The notes under the pieces: generated by a model
The model's database searches: none
Told to the model about the DNA's origin: nothing
What the model saw: the letters and a program-made list of their open reading frames with translations, nothing else
Program-made: the position numbers and the translations under genes
In this document: positions 46,319-55,778 of the stretch, piece by piece
How the letters are laid out: each line of letters opens with the position of its first letter
How positions within the stretch are numbered: the first letter of the stretch is position 1
From: Pseudoalteromonas shioyasakiensis
GTDB taxonomy: Bacteria; Pseudomonadota; Gammaproteobacteria; Enterobacterales; Alteromonadaceae
Length of the DNA stretch: 64,000 nucleotides
Reading direction: 5' to 3'
Assembly (NCBI RefSeq): GCF_001550135.1
Contig: NZ_LRUE01000018.1
Location: forward strand, 92,820 to 156,819

Positions 46319-46388
46319 TACCCTTAATAAACTTGAACAAAAAAGTTTTTACACACATACTCTAGCTAAGAATCAAAGGTGAACGAAA

Positions 46389-47879
46389 ATGATACTTCGA
46401 AATACAACAAAAACTAAAATAATTAAAGCATCAGTCAACTTTGGAAAAGGAATGTCTTTTCACCTCGATAAATCAGGGCAACCTATTAAGACTGAAAAAG
46501 GCATCAGAACTCACTCATATAGGCACGATAAAATAGAACCTAATTTTCCAGTGCTATATCACCCGACTCGCTTCACCGAATGCCAAGAAATGAACTTATT
46601 TTTAATGCACCGCTTTGAAGGTCATTTCAGTCTCAAAAAGAATCAAATAGACAATGAGGCTTTTAGTGACGCTTATCATGCCAGCCAACCGGGAAAGCCA
46701 TTAGATGTTAAGTCTGTTTGCAGTATAGCTAAGCACTTAAAAGCTTTCTTAGATTGGTTGGATAAAGATGATGCATCCTATTTTGAAGTAATAACTGCAC
46801 CACTTTCAAAACAATCTGTAGATGATGATATTTCTAGGTTACCTGTGTGGAGATATCACAAACATTTATGTGAAAGAGTCGAAACCAAAGATAAGTCTAA
46901 ACGCATAAGCTTTAACAGCGCTCAAGAACGAATTAGAGCTGTTAAAGCATTCTATATATGGAGCCATAAGCGCGGGGCTATAGATAGCCTCCCCTTCTCA
47001 CTTGAATACAAACAGGTACGTATTAAATCGAAAGCTAAATCAAGTGTAAGTTCATTGTTTCAATTACCTACTAGCAACACACGTTCTGGAGGCTTATGGA
47101 AGTGGGTTAGTAATTTGAGCATTCCAAATACATTGAAACAAAAGGAAGACTCACCCGAAAAAGATCTACAACCATATTCTCCAAAAGAACTTAAACAGTT
47201 GCTGGAGACGGATACGGCTCAAAAAGAGACTTATAAGCTTTATTTGCAATGTGCTTTGCTAGGTGGACTTCGTTCTTTTGAGATTTCAGCCATCGACCAG
47301 AAAGACCTTTTTGATCCTGATGAAAAAGAAAACGAGAAACGTATTCCAAAATTGAACATTGTACGAAAAGGACATAAGCCAGTGAGATTAACAATAGCGC
47401 GAGTTCTAATGAAGCTTTTGTACAATCACACTTTGACAATTCAAAATATGAAGCGACGTACCAAACATGAGACTAATCATGGTATGGACAATAGTGAACA
47501 TCCGCTTCCTTTGTTTATGAATAGTTCAGGATCGCGGATAAGCGAAGATACACCGGGGAATACTATTTCCATAGTTAGAAAAGAACAAAGGAAGCAGGGA
47601 TTAGAAATACTATTACGCACATTCCATGACTTACGCGCTACCTTTGCTACTTATGTCGCTAAATACCTAATTGACAAAGGTGAATCGGAGAGTTCCATCA
47701 GACAGACACTAATGACCTTGATGAGTCACGAAAGTTTTAAAACAACCAAACGTTACATCGACTTTGCCAAAAGTGTAGCAGTGGATGCATACGGAGCAAT
47801 GTCAGAGTGGGTGAAAGATATCTACGGTGATGTTGACGAATTACTGATGCGTGAGGCTGAAGATGCAGCAGCAAGTTAA
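46389..47879 (+). CDS. intA: Tyrosine recombinase IntA of the SE module
   Basis: Integrase of 496 residues with the full catalytic set: Arg295 in LLGGLRSFE, Lys327 in VRKGHK, His413 and Arg416 in TFHDLRATFA, His447 in MSHESF and Tyr456 in KRYIDF. The N-terminal 200 residues include a core-binding helical domain (SIAKHLKAFLDWL). AAAGGTGA precedes the ATG. It is nearest the disrupted phoH gene and probably acts at the attachment site. Overlaps tfp by 17 bp (with the ATG start used here). Confidence 0.93.
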   Translation: MILRNTTKTKIIKASVNFGKGMSFHLDKSGQPIKTEKGIRTHSYRHDKIEPNFPVLYHPTRFTECQEMNLFLMHRFEGHFSLKKNQIDNEAFSDAYHASQPGKPLDVKSVCSIAKHLKAFLDWLDKDDASYFEVITAPLSKQSVDDDISRLPVWRYHKHLCERVETKDKSKRISFNSAQERIRAVKAFYIWSHKRGAIDSLPFSLEYKQVRIKSKAKSSVSSLFQLPTSNTRSGGLWKWVSNLSIPNTLKQKEDSPEKDLQPYSPKELKQLLETDTAQKETYKLYLQCALLGGLRSFEISAIDQKDLFDPDEKENEKRIPKLNIVRKGHKPVRLTIARVLMKLLYNHTLTIQNMKRRTKHETNHGMDNSEHPLPLFMNSSGSRISEDTPGNTISIVRKEQRKQGLEILLRTFHDLRATFATYVAKYLIDKGESESSIRQTLMTLMSHESFKTTKRYIDFAKSVAVDAYGAMSEWVKDIYGDVDELLMREAEDAAAS

Positions 47880-50634
47880 AACGCGGAAGTCCAATCGTAT
47901 TCCTGCTAGATTTAAACCTCATTCAATTGTTCTAGCCAAACAGTTAGACGTTTTATTTAACAGGGCATATGACAAAGAAAACAATATTAGCGCAGATGAC
48001 GACACTGCTATTTCAATGAGTCGCTTGCGGAATGCTTGTGTCAGTTTACAACACACTCTTCCTCTAGCCCTTAATAAGGTTAGTACAGATACTGCGACAT
48101 CAATTCAAACTTCGGGATTAAATGCTCTATCAGACTTTGAAATTTGGCAAGAACTGGAATACTTTTGCATTAATGAAATAAATGATGTCAAGCTACCTAG
48201 TTATGCTACTCGTATAGAAGAAGCCTTAGAAAACTTAGCTAAGTTTCATTTTTATGATAACGCTATCAACGCTCCTTTTAGGCTAGTAAATGGGGCTACT
48301 TCAATCGACATAACTAAATTATTCGAACTTGAATTCCATCAAGTAAAAGAGATTCGTAAATTACTAAATAAATATCTGGACTATCTCGTCCTTCCAGAAT
48401 TAAGCCTCAAAGATTCTTCTATTGGGGACAATATCCTCAAAACTGCGACAGCTATTATAAATCTTTGTCTACATGATACTTTTAAGAATACTGAACGCGT
48501 CAAACTGCCATTATTGGCAACATTACAGGATAGGGAATTCGTTTCATCATTTATATGCAATCACAACTTCCGTACTTTTTTAAAATTTATACTACCCGAT
48601 GTGTGGGGTAAAGCTAGAGTCAATCAATTTAAAACTGAAGCCGAAGTAATAGGGTATGCACAAAGCATATCATCCAAATTTGGCAATGAAGTTGATGCTT
48701 TTTTGAAAAATCAGATAGCAAGCGCTTCGGAAGCTAATACAACAAGAGTTAGATCCTCAACTTTATCATTTCCAAGGTGGTTGAATAGTGCTGGTAGCGT
48801 AGCATCACCAATAATTAAGCTGCTTAGTGAGCGTGGAATTCAAGGGTTTGCAGAAAATGGCCTTCAGGGATTTAAATACCTTTATAAGCATTACCAAGAA
48901 GAAACTCAAAATAACCAGCAGTTTTTACTGCTACTAAACGCTGCATTGGACCTTTACCACTTTGTTACGGGTGAAAAAATCGCAAAGGAAAGTTTATTAC
49001 CCTACTCATTGGGCTATTACCTTAAAGAAAGTGACACTACCGAATGGCAGAAGCATGAGTGGGTATATGACAATGCCTATAAATTTTATCAAAACCTAGT
49101 CGAATACCATAAAGTTTTTACAAAGCGAATTGATGGCGAGAGCATAGGTATCGTCACTCTCAAAGGTTACATAGGTAGTATGGCTAGAGCATTGAAAGAA
49201 AATGCATCATCATTAACAGATGAACAAATGAAGCTTATTGCCAGTCATGGGGTTCATGCTTTTGTTGAAAATAACTGTGAGATACTAAAGGCTATAAGAG
49301 AGGCAATTCAACTAAAATCAAAACAAGGCGATTTGTCGGTTTTTGTTGGTAATCAATATCAGAGCGCTATCGACAAATTACTATCGTTTTATGGTCTAGA
49401 TACTATTAAAAGCTTTCCGGTCAACACCGAATTAACTGCACAACATCAAGAGCAACTATCTCAGAATCAAGATAAACTCTACTCATATAGAGAAGTAGTA
49501 GAATTAGCATATTACATAGAAAAAGGGCTTTCTGAGACCTTACTCACAATTAAAGACAAAGTTACACTTTATGCAGCAAAAGTCATATTGAAAACTGGTT
49601 GGAATTCAACTCCTACGCTAGAGCTTGATACTGACGACTTATTTTTCTTTAACACGCCATTACATTCAAGTAAAACTCCTGCTCTTCGTTTATTTAAACG
49701 CCGAGCTAATTATCAAACTCAATGGCATAAATTTGAAATTAAAGCCGAAGATCTAGAAAAAGAAGGCGTCTTATACGGCGACGTTGTCGAACCAGTAATA
49801 TTTGATATTAAGGCTGCGACTAGACTTACGTCTATTTACCGCCCTTCTATTGAGAACCTATCAAAAAGAATTTTTGTTTTTCCCAAAGTAAATAGTATTG
49901 GAGAAGTAAAGATTCAATTATTAACAGCATCACGTTTCAAGACCACTATAGATAGGATATTGACTGAGCTTGGGTGTGATATCGTATTTAATTCGCAAAA
50001 GATCAGAAAATCAGGGCTTAACTACATTTACCGAAAAGTTGCCAAAGAATTTAAGTGGTATCAAAAAGCTGGCAAGCACTCTTATGAAACGTTCTTGCGT
50101 CATTATTTAATGCAAGATAACAAAGATGTTGCAATGACAATCAACAGAGCGACAAAAACAATGGCAGACTATTTTGTTCGCGATGTTACCGACAAAGTAA
50201 TCATTTTGCAGACTCCACCAGAAGACGGTAAAAAAGTCCCGAATGGCACATGCATTAACTCAAAAGATAAATCCGCAGTAGTGGCATTCGAATCTCAAAA
50301 CAGGAAATTATTAGACCAGCGAGATACAAACGAGCATGCATGTGCCGACTTTAACGCATGCTTGTGGTGTCCGTTCTATCGCTGTGTTGCTGACGCATTG
50401 CATGTTTGGAAACTTTTGTCATACCGGGATTTTGTTGTTGCTGATATGGAAAACTCAGCCGCAACATTTGACTCTGTAACAGAGCAACTGGAAAACATAG
50501 AGCAGTTGAAAAATAGAGTTAACGAAATATTAACTGATATTGCCAAGCTTAATGCTCAAGCTGTGATTGATGGAAAAGAATTATTGAGAACAGAGGGTAT
50601 TCATCCTCATTGGAAAAACACAGGTTTGCTATGA
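47863..50634 (+). CDS. tfp: Recombinase-fold protein Tfp of the SE module
   Basis: Large protein of 923 residues with no clear full catalytic set. Near the C terminus a block KIRKSGLNYIYRK and then KHSYETFLRHYLM look like a decayed HxxR...H...Y arrangement, so it may bind DNA without cutting it. The last 100 residues contain a cysteine cluster (CADFNACLWCPFYRC), which may bind zinc. ATG 47863 has GAGG 6 nt upstream; an in-frame GTG at 47851 is an alternative. It overlaps intA by 17 bp and intB by 4 bp. Name follows the SE scheme as I recall it. Confidence 0.8.
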   Translation: MQQQVKTRKSNRIPARFKPHSIVLAKQLDVLFNRAYDKENNISADDDTAISMSRLRNACVSLQHTLPLALNKVSTDTATSIQTSGLNALSDFEIWQELEYFCINEINDVKLPSYATRIEEALENLAKFHFYDNAINAPFRLVNGATSIDITKLFELEFHQVKEIRKLLNKYLDYLVLPELSLKDSSIGDNILKTATAIINLCLHDTFKNTERVKLPLLATLQDREFVSSFICNHNFRTFLKFILPDVWGKARVNQFKTEAEVIGYAQSISSKFGNEVDAFLKNQIASASEANTTRVRSSTLSFPRWLNSAGSVASPIIKLLSERGIQGFAENGLQGFKYLYKHYQEETQNNQQFLLLLNAALDLYHFVTGEKIAKESLLPYSLGYYLKESDTTEWQKHEWVYDNAYKFYQNLVEYHKVFTKRIDGESIGIVTLKGYIGSMARALKENASSLTDEQMKLIASHGVHAFVENNCEILKAIREAIQLKSKQGDLSVFVGNQYQSAIDKLLSFYGLDTIKSFPVNTELTAQHQEQLSQNQDKLYSYREVVELAYYIEKGLSETLLTIKDKVTLYAAKVILKTGWNSTPTLELDTDDLFFFNTPLHSSKTPALRLFKRRANYQTQWHKFEIKAEDLEKEGVLYGDVVEPVIFDIKAATRLTSIYRPSIENLSKRIFVFPKVNSIGEVKIQLLTASRFKTTIDRILTELGCDIVFNSQKIRKSGLNYIYRKVAKEFKWYQKAGKHSYETFLRHYLMQDNKDVAMTINRATKTMADYFVRDVTDKVIILQTPPEDGKKVPNGTCINSKDKSAVVAFESQNRKLLDQRDTNEHACADFNACLWCPFYRCVADALHVWKLLSYRDFVVADMENSAATFDSVTEQLENIEQLKNRVNEILTDIAKLNAQAVIDGKELLRTEGIHPHWKNTGLL

Positions 50635-52715
50635 CCAAAGAGATAACTAAAACAAAACTACTTGATATCGCTGTTGTAAAAACACATACAGGTCAAATCA
50701 CTATAAAACCTTTGGTTCAGGTGTTAGAAGATTTTAAAGTTGATGATACTAGCGCTTTTAATTCGATTGCTTTGTGGGAAAACAGAGCATTGAATATTGC
50801 TAAACATGGCACTATTCACTTTGGCGATGACACTTGGATAAGCTATGAAGAAACGCAAAGAAATGTGAATTTTAAAGGTGTTGATGAATTAGCATATCAA
50901 ATTCGAATTTATTCACTAATTAAACTCACACATGGTGATGTTGTAGGCGGTAAACCTCTAAAAATCTCTACACTTCAAAATGATGTAACGTATCTAAATT
51001 TAATTGCAGCCTTCTTAAGACAAAGAGGTTATCACTCATTTCATGAGTTGGAGTTCAAATCTGACTTAGTTATTAGGAATCTCATAAAAGACTATTTATA
51101 TGAAGTCGGGAAAATAGCTATTTACAGACAATCACACTCATTTACTAAACTATTTGACGTGCAACGAAGCTTTCGTCTTTTTGGCCCTAAGGTGTGTAGT
51201 GTTTTTATTAATGTGCTTAACCAACTAAACGAGTTACACCATCCGAGACCAGTCACTTATTCGCACCCTGTCATTCCTACTAAAGTAATGAAAAAAATTC
51301 TGAAGTTTGCAGAAAAAATAGTTGAAAACTCTAAGGATAAGATAGAACGATGGCTAGAATTAAATGCACGCTTAATAGATAGTTTACATGAAGGCTCCAT
51401 TGAACCACCGCCCAAAATGAATACAGGTGAGCTAATAGCAAAACATGTAAGAAACTTACCCAATGAAGAGGAATTCATTCAATTATCCGAAGAATTAGAA
51501 GATTTAAAATTAGCCACATACATTAATATCTTGGCCTATACAGGTATGAGATATAACGAAGTACTTACATGCAAGGTTGGCTGTGCCAATTACAAAGATG
51601 ATATTTATTACATTACGGCAATTATGACCAAAACCGACAACAGTAAGGTTGAGATGGAATGGTTTTCAAACGCTGAAGTACATGAGTGTGTTGGTATTTA
51701 CGAAAAATATGTGATCGGTATGCAAGAAAGGGCAAAAGCTGTACTTTCTTCATGCAGAGCCAATATAACAAGTAGTCAAGCACACAATTTGAAAGAAGGG
51801 TTAGAAAGAAACCGTCTTTTCGGGGTTTCACATAGTAGCTGTAGTGTTAGTTTTAGCGATGCTGGGCGATTCACAAAATTTGAGGTTAAAAACAGTGAAA
51901 ACATTGAGCTTTTTGACTTAACTCTAGACGATGATGATATAGCAGAGCTTGAACGCCTTGAATCTAACTACAAAGAAGTTAGAGGAGAGAATAGAGGTGT
52001 CCCATACGAAGAAGGCGATACGTTTAGATTAACCGCTCACATGTTTCGACATACGTTGGCCTACTTTGTCATTGCCAATAAATTAGGTGAGCTTGATGAT
52101 ATTAGATATCAATTTAAACATTTAACTAGCCTAATGACGTTTGTTTATACTCGAAGAGCATTTTTGGCCTCAACAACTTTAATTAAAACTACTGAAGAGT
52201 TTAATGAGATTTTAATTGACCGTGTTGCAGAAGAGTTAATAGATGAAGCCGAGTCACAATCACTTAAAGGTGGTGCTGGTGAGCAAATTAATAAAACATC
52301 TAAAGATCTGATAATAGGTATTACTGATAGTCAAAGTAAAGATTCGACTGTGATTAAGCAGATCCATTTCAGTTCAATTGAAGAACTGAAAAAATTTCTC
52401 GTCAAAAATATTAAAAACATACGTGGCTTACCTACGGGGTACTGCACTGCGGGAGAAGCTTGCAAGATAAAAGGAGCAGGAATCCCTAGTGGCTGTGTGT
52501 ATTGTGGTAGTAAAATCATTACCAAACGCCACAAGGTCAATTGGCAAATAATAAAAAAAGAAGCAACGCAGAAACTAGAGGCATATGCGGCATTAACCAA
52601 AGAAGAGCAAGAAGATTACGAGCTATTTGCTATTCACTGGAAAAATAATATAGCAGCAGCTGACTATGTATTAGATGAAGGCAAAGCGCATACAAACCAA
52701 GGAGAACAAGCATGA
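50631..52715 (+). CDS. intB: Tyrosine recombinase IntB of the SE module
   Basis: Integrase-like protein of 694 residues. Catalytic residues: Arg307 (TGMRYNEV), Lys in IMTKTDNSK, His470 and Arg473 (HMFRHT), His497 (FKHLTSLM) and Tyr506 (FVYTRR). The C-terminal 80 residues carry a four-cysteine motif CTAGEACK...GCVYCG, likely zinc-binding. ATG 50631 overlaps the tfp stop (ATGA). The longer frame from 50610 (TTG) is less likely. Ends overlap srap by 4 bp. Confidence 0.9.
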   Translation: MTKEITKTKLLDIAVVKTHTGQITIKPLVQVLEDFKVDDTSAFNSIALWENRALNIAKHGTIHFGDDTWISYEETQRNVNFKGVDELAYQIRIYSLIKLTHGDVVGGKPLKISTLQNDVTYLNLIAAFLRQRGYHSFHELEFKSDLVIRNLIKDYLYEVGKIAIYRQSHSFTKLFDVQRSFRLFGPKVCSVFINVLNQLNELHHPRPVTYSHPVIPTKVMKKILKFAEKIVENSKDKIERWLELNARLIDSLHEGSIEPPPKMNTGELIAKHVRNLPNEEEFIQLSEELEDLKLATYINILAYTGMRYNEVLTCKVGCANYKDDIYYITAIMTKTDNSKVEMEWFSNAEVHECVGIYEKYVIGMQERAKAVLSSCRANITSSQAHNLKEGLERNRLFGVSHSSCSVSFSDAGRFTKFEVKNSENIELFDLTLDDDDIAELERLESNYKEVRGENRGVPYEEGDTFRLTAHMFRHTLAYFVIANKLGELDDIRYQFKHLTSLMTFVYTRRAFLASTTLIKTTEEFNEILIDRVAEELIDEAESQSLKGGAGEQINKTSKDLIIGITDSQSKDSTVIKQIHFSSIEELKKFLVKNIKNIRGLPTGYCTAGEACKIKGAGIPSGCVYCGSKIITKRHKVNWQIIKKEATQKLEAYAALTKEEQEDYELFAIHWKNNIAAADYVLDEGKAHTNQGEQA

Positions 52716-53176
52716 GTAGCGCATACGATGATATAAAACGTGCTTTTGAAGAGATGAAATCTGATGGCAGCAAGATAACCAAAAATGCAGTAGCAACGAG
52801 AGCTAAAAGAAATATTGCAAATCTATCTAAAGAAGAAGAAAAATGGGTAAAGTTACGAGAAAATATTGAAAAAGCTCAATTAACTTGGGAAGAAAAAAAT
52901 AAAGATAATTTAATAAAACAACTCAGAACAAAGGTAGCCGAACTAAAAAGCAAGCTTGCTAAAGAAAAGCAAAAAAACGAGATTGACCCTAAGGAAATCG
53001 ATAAGGATTTTGAAAAGCTACTGGTGCGATTACAAGAAATGTACGCTGAAATAGATAAGCTCAAACTGATTAATGCTGATTTAAAAAATCAACTTCAGCA
53101 CTCAGGGCAACATACAGAAATAAGAGTGGATACGTCTACTGGTGAAATTATTGAATTAGTTTCAACGAAACAATAG
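52712..53176 (+). CDS. srap: Small coiled-coil protein Srap (SE accessory), TnpC-like
   Basis: Protein of 154 residues with a short N-terminal helix-turn-helix-like part (KITKNAVATRAKRNIANLS) and a long charged coiled coil (about 45-130). The layout is like TnpC of Tn554 and the DUF6262 group found after tyrosine recombinases. AAGGAG lies 8 nt before the ATG, which overlaps the intB stop. Likely supports recombination, by inference from position. Confidence 0.78.
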   Translation: MSSAYDDIKRAFEEMKSDGSKITKNAVATRAKRNIANLSKEEEKWVKLRENIEKAQLTWEEKNKDNLIKQLRTKVAELKSKLAKEKQKNEIDPKEIDKDFEKLLVRLQEMYAEIDKLKLINADLKNQLQHSGQHTEIRVDTSTGEIIELVSTKQ

Positions 53177-53398
53177 ATTAGATGTAGTAGCTCATATCTC
53201 ATCTTACAGTTTTGTTGATTAGGTTTAGACTTCACCTGACAGGCAGCAAGAGCGAACAAGAGACGGTCAGAGTGATCTGGATATGTGAACTTAATTCTAC
53301 AAAGCGGACGCTTAGCGACCCCGTTCATGCAATAAAATTGAGTTTAGGCAATCCGCATTAATTGTATAATGATGTCTCTGCTTCTAAAGAGTATGTTT
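53177..53398. other. Intergenic region between the SE module and mercury genes
   Basis: About 220 bp with no gene. A stretch at 53240-53330 is richer in G and C than its surroundings and may be a scar of older DNA; I could not identify it. TATAAT (53365-53370) could be the -10 of merR, without a clear -35. Confidence 0.35.
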
Positions 53399-53776
53399 AT
53401 GAGAACCATTGGAAAACTGGCAAAAGATTTAGATATCAATGTTGAAACGATCCGCTTTTATGAGCGCCAAGGTTTAATAGAGCAGCCTCCAAAACCCGAA
53501 TCAGGTTATCGAAAGTATGACGAGACACACGCTAATCAACTCAAATTTATTCTGAAAGCTAAAGCATTAGGGTTTACGCTGAAAGAAATTGAATCACTGA
53601 TGTCACTAAGTAGCAGTTGCGCTGATATAGAATCGATGGGATTGCAAAAACTTAATCTCATCCGTAATAAAATTGCTGATTTACAGCGGTTAGAGAAAGT
53701 AATTCAAGATATGACAGATTCTTGCAAGGCCAATCAAGACCCTCAATCCTGCCCGGTAATAAATTCACTTAAATAG
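53399..53776 (+). CDS. merR: Mercury-responsive MerR regulator
   Basis: Regulator of 125 residues. The HTH is INVETIRFYERQGLI; the metal site has three cysteines, one in SSSCADIES (near 80) and two in DSCKANQDPQSCPVI, matching the Hg(II)-binding pattern of MerR. The start was placed at ATG 53399; 53393 would add Met-Phe. It lies directly upstream of its likely operator, in the same direction as merC, unlike the divergent arrangement in Tn21 and Tn501. Confidence 0.88.
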   Translation: MRTIGKLAKDLDINVETIRFYERQGLIEQPPKPESGYRKYDETHANQLKFILKAKALGFTLKEIESLMSLSSSCADIESMGLQKLNLIRNKIADLQRLEKVIQDMTDSCKANQDPQSCPVINSLK

Positions 53777-53779
53777 CTA

Positions 53780-53811
53780 TTGACCCCGTACTTATGTACG
53801 GAGTTTATACT
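53780..53811 (+). promoter_or_regulatory. mer operator/promoter
   Basis: TTGACC (53780-53785) and TATACT (53806-53811) are 20 bp apart, with a dyad CCGTAC (53786) / GTACGG (53796-53801) in the spacer. This is the known MerR operator structure and stands before merC. Confidence 0.85.
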
Positions 53812-53836
53812 ACCTTAAAAATTGAGGTAGATAGTT

Positions 53837-54226
53837 ATGATCAATAAAATTCTAGATAAAGTAGGTTCTGGTGGCGTTTGGCTAGCCGCCCTTAGTTGCA
53901 CAGCATGTTTTCCTGCGCTCGGCTCATTGGCATCTGCGCTTGGGTTAGGTTTTCTTTCACATTTTGAAGGGATAGCGGTGAACACCTTATTGCCATTATT
54001 TGCTTCACTAGCGTTGTTAGTTAATTTCTATAATTGGTATCAACATCGAGAGTCATTAAGAGGCATTTTAAGTGTCATTGGCCCAATTGCAGTATTGCTG
54101 ACCCTTTATCCTTTATGGCAATACGACTGGAGCACTTACTTATTTTACTTTGGGATCATTTGGATGGTCGTAATGTCTATTTTAGATATTGTTAAGCCCA
54201 TTAAGGAACCAGTATGCAAGGTATAG
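53837..54226 (+). CDS. merC: Mercury uptake membrane protein MerC
   Basis: Inner membrane protein of 129 residues with four hydrophobic helices. The metal pair is CTAC in LAALSCTACFPALGSL, the MerC signature. It carries Hg(II) into the cell for reduction. No merA, merT or merP gene is present in view, so the usual partner is missing. Overlaps the next gene by 13 bp. Confidence 0.9.
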   Translation: MINKILDKVGSGGVWLAALSCTACFPALGSLASALGLGFLSHFEGIAVNTLLPLFASLALLVNFYNWYQHRESLRGILSVIGPIAVLLTLYPLWQYDWSTYLFYFGIIWMVVMSILDIVKPIKEPVCKV

Positions 54227-54432
54227 AATTAAAATCTAAGATAACTTGCCCTGAATGTGGATTTAGCAAAGTTGAAACCATGCCTACAAACGCTTGCCAA
54301 TGGTATTACGAATGCGAAAGCTGTAAAGCACTACTTAAACCGTTCAAAGGTGATTGTTGCGTTTACTGCTCTTATGGAACAGTTAAGTGTCCTCCTATTC
54401 AAGAAGGCAATGCATGTTGCTCAGGTAAGTAG
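54214..54432 (+). CDS. GDCCVxC-type cysteine-rich small protein
   Basis: A 72-residue protein named for its GDCCVYC motif, with two further CxxC pairs (CPEC, CESC) and a closing ACC. Such proteins are commonly beside mercury genes and probably bind Hg. AAGGA lies upstream of the ATG, which overlaps merC by 13 bp. Confidence 0.85.
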   Translation: MQGIELKSKITCPECGFSKVETMPTNACQWYYECESCKALLKPFKGDCCVYCSYGTVKCPPIQEGNACCSGK

Positions 54433-54433
54433 C

Positions 54434-54995
54434 CTAGTATTCGGTGGTTCTGTGCCAACCAAGTAATATCTTAAATGCGATTGCGATTAACACTAAACCA
54501 CCAAATAGTTCAGCTTTAGACTCCAGCCATACGCCACTTCTTTCGCCGATATTCACACCAATCTAGCTAAAGGCAAACGTCGTGACGCCTATTATCAAGC
54601 AAGCTACGGCTATGTCTACCTCAAGCAATGTGATTGCATAACCTGCCGCCATTGCATCAATACTGGCGGCAATAGCAAGAACAAATAGCACACGATGAGT
54701 AACATTAGCAATATCTTCTTCAATTCCTTCAGATTGGGACTCATAAATCATTTTTGCCACCGATAAATAATAGCAAAATAAAAGCTATCCAAGGTGCATA
54801 ATCTTCAATCCAAGATGATCATCCTTTACCGCTGTAATAGCCTAAAAGAGGTATAAAGCCTTGGAAAAATCCAAAATAAGCAACGGCTTTAATAAAGAGT
54901 TTTTCAGCATTTGCTACTTTTTTAGAACCTAAGCCTATGGATACTGCAAACACGTCCATACTGAGTGCTATAGCTAATACAAATACTTCAAACAA
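54434..54995 (-). pseudogene. mntP: Degraded mntP manganese efflux gene
   Basis: Read on the minus strand, the translation follows MntP from LFEVFVLAIALSMDVFAVSIG to [16 protein letters not shown]. Three lesions break it: TGA (54821-54819) after GYYSGKG; one extra base in a run of five T residues (54751-54755), which shifts the frame at FIGGK; and TAG (54565-54563) after TFAFS. The only start in frame is TTG 54995. It is most likely nonfunctional, though the single-base run could hide a sequencing error. Confidence 0.82.
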
Positions 54996-55046
54996 ATCGA
55001 TTAAACCTGAATAAAATTGTTATAAGATTACGTGACGTATAATTAG

Positions 55047-55778
55047 TTACTTGACTGATGTTAAACACCTAAGGTTTGCTGACAGTTGCTCAATTATCGA
55101 AGCCTTATTTTTACACCAAATTTCAGCCAGATATTCAGTAACAGTGCCAACACTTGAAGGAAACAGAATATTCCCCGCCACTTTGGCGAAAGGGCCATCA
55201 GTTTCGAGTAAAATCCTATCTTGAGGTATCCACGATATTACTTTTTTAGCTCTGGCTGAAGTAAGCATGGCTGGCCCAATAGAAAAGAAACAGCCTAGCT
55301 CGACGGCTTCTAGAACTTGCTTCTTAGTACCTAAAAACCAATGAAGAATAGAAGTACCAGCATCGGGGTATAACTTAAGTTGTTCAAGTACTTCACCTGT
55401 CGCATTAAGACTATGGATAGTTAATATTTTGTTATCAAAGCCTTCACATTTTTTCAAAATATGCGTAAAAACCTCTAATTGATCATCAAAGTAATCAGCA
55501 TAACCTTTTGAGCCATCCAGCCCAATTTCTCCAATATATCTAGTTCTATCAACTAGCTTATCGAATAGAGGTAGTTCATTTTTCCTTAAATGAGCAAGTT
55601 GAGGGTGCAGACCCAAAGCCGTTTTACAGTGTTTTATGTCACTTGTTAACTGGACAGTACCTTCAAAAGCTGACGGCACCGTAGTTACTGATAGCACGTA
55701 ATAATTACTGCTTTTTATGTCGTTCAATACCTCTTGATAATCTGGATATAAATCAACATGGCAATGAAGATCCATCAT
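55047..55778 (-). CDS. qatD: TatD-like nuclease QatD
   Basis: Protein of 243 residues of the TatD family, last gene of the Qat anti-phage operon. Metal-binding blocks: MDLHCHVDLYP at the N terminus, LGLHPQLAH, IGEIGLDGSKG, ILTIHSLN, ILHWFLGT and LLETDGPFA. Start ATG 55776-55778 overlaps the qatC stop (ATGA); a second ATG follows immediately. It may cleave nucleic acid during infection. Confidence 0.93.
   Translation of the reverse strand: MMDLHCHVDLYPDYQEVLNDIKSSNYYVLSVTTVPSAFEGTVQLTSDIKHCKTALGLHPQLAHLRKNELPLFDKLVDRTRYIGEIGLDGSKGYADYFDDQLEVFTHILKKCEGFDNKILTIHSLNATGEVLEQLKLYPDAGTSILHWFLGTKKQVLEAVELGCFFSIGPAMLTSARAKKVISWIPQDRILLETDGPFAKVAGNILFPSSVGTVTEYLAEIWCKNKASIIEQLSANLRCLTSVK

Noticed and set aside
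46389..53176. RIT element (recombinase in trio)
   Set aside because: The three large genes and small coiled-coil gene fit SE or Tn554 better. RIT elements have three recombinases of more equal size and no srap-like gene, and Tfp lacks an intact catalytic set.
53240..53340. Possible hidden small gene or RNA between srap and merR
   Set aside because: No open frame with a ribosome site and no convincing stem-loop plus T-run was seen.
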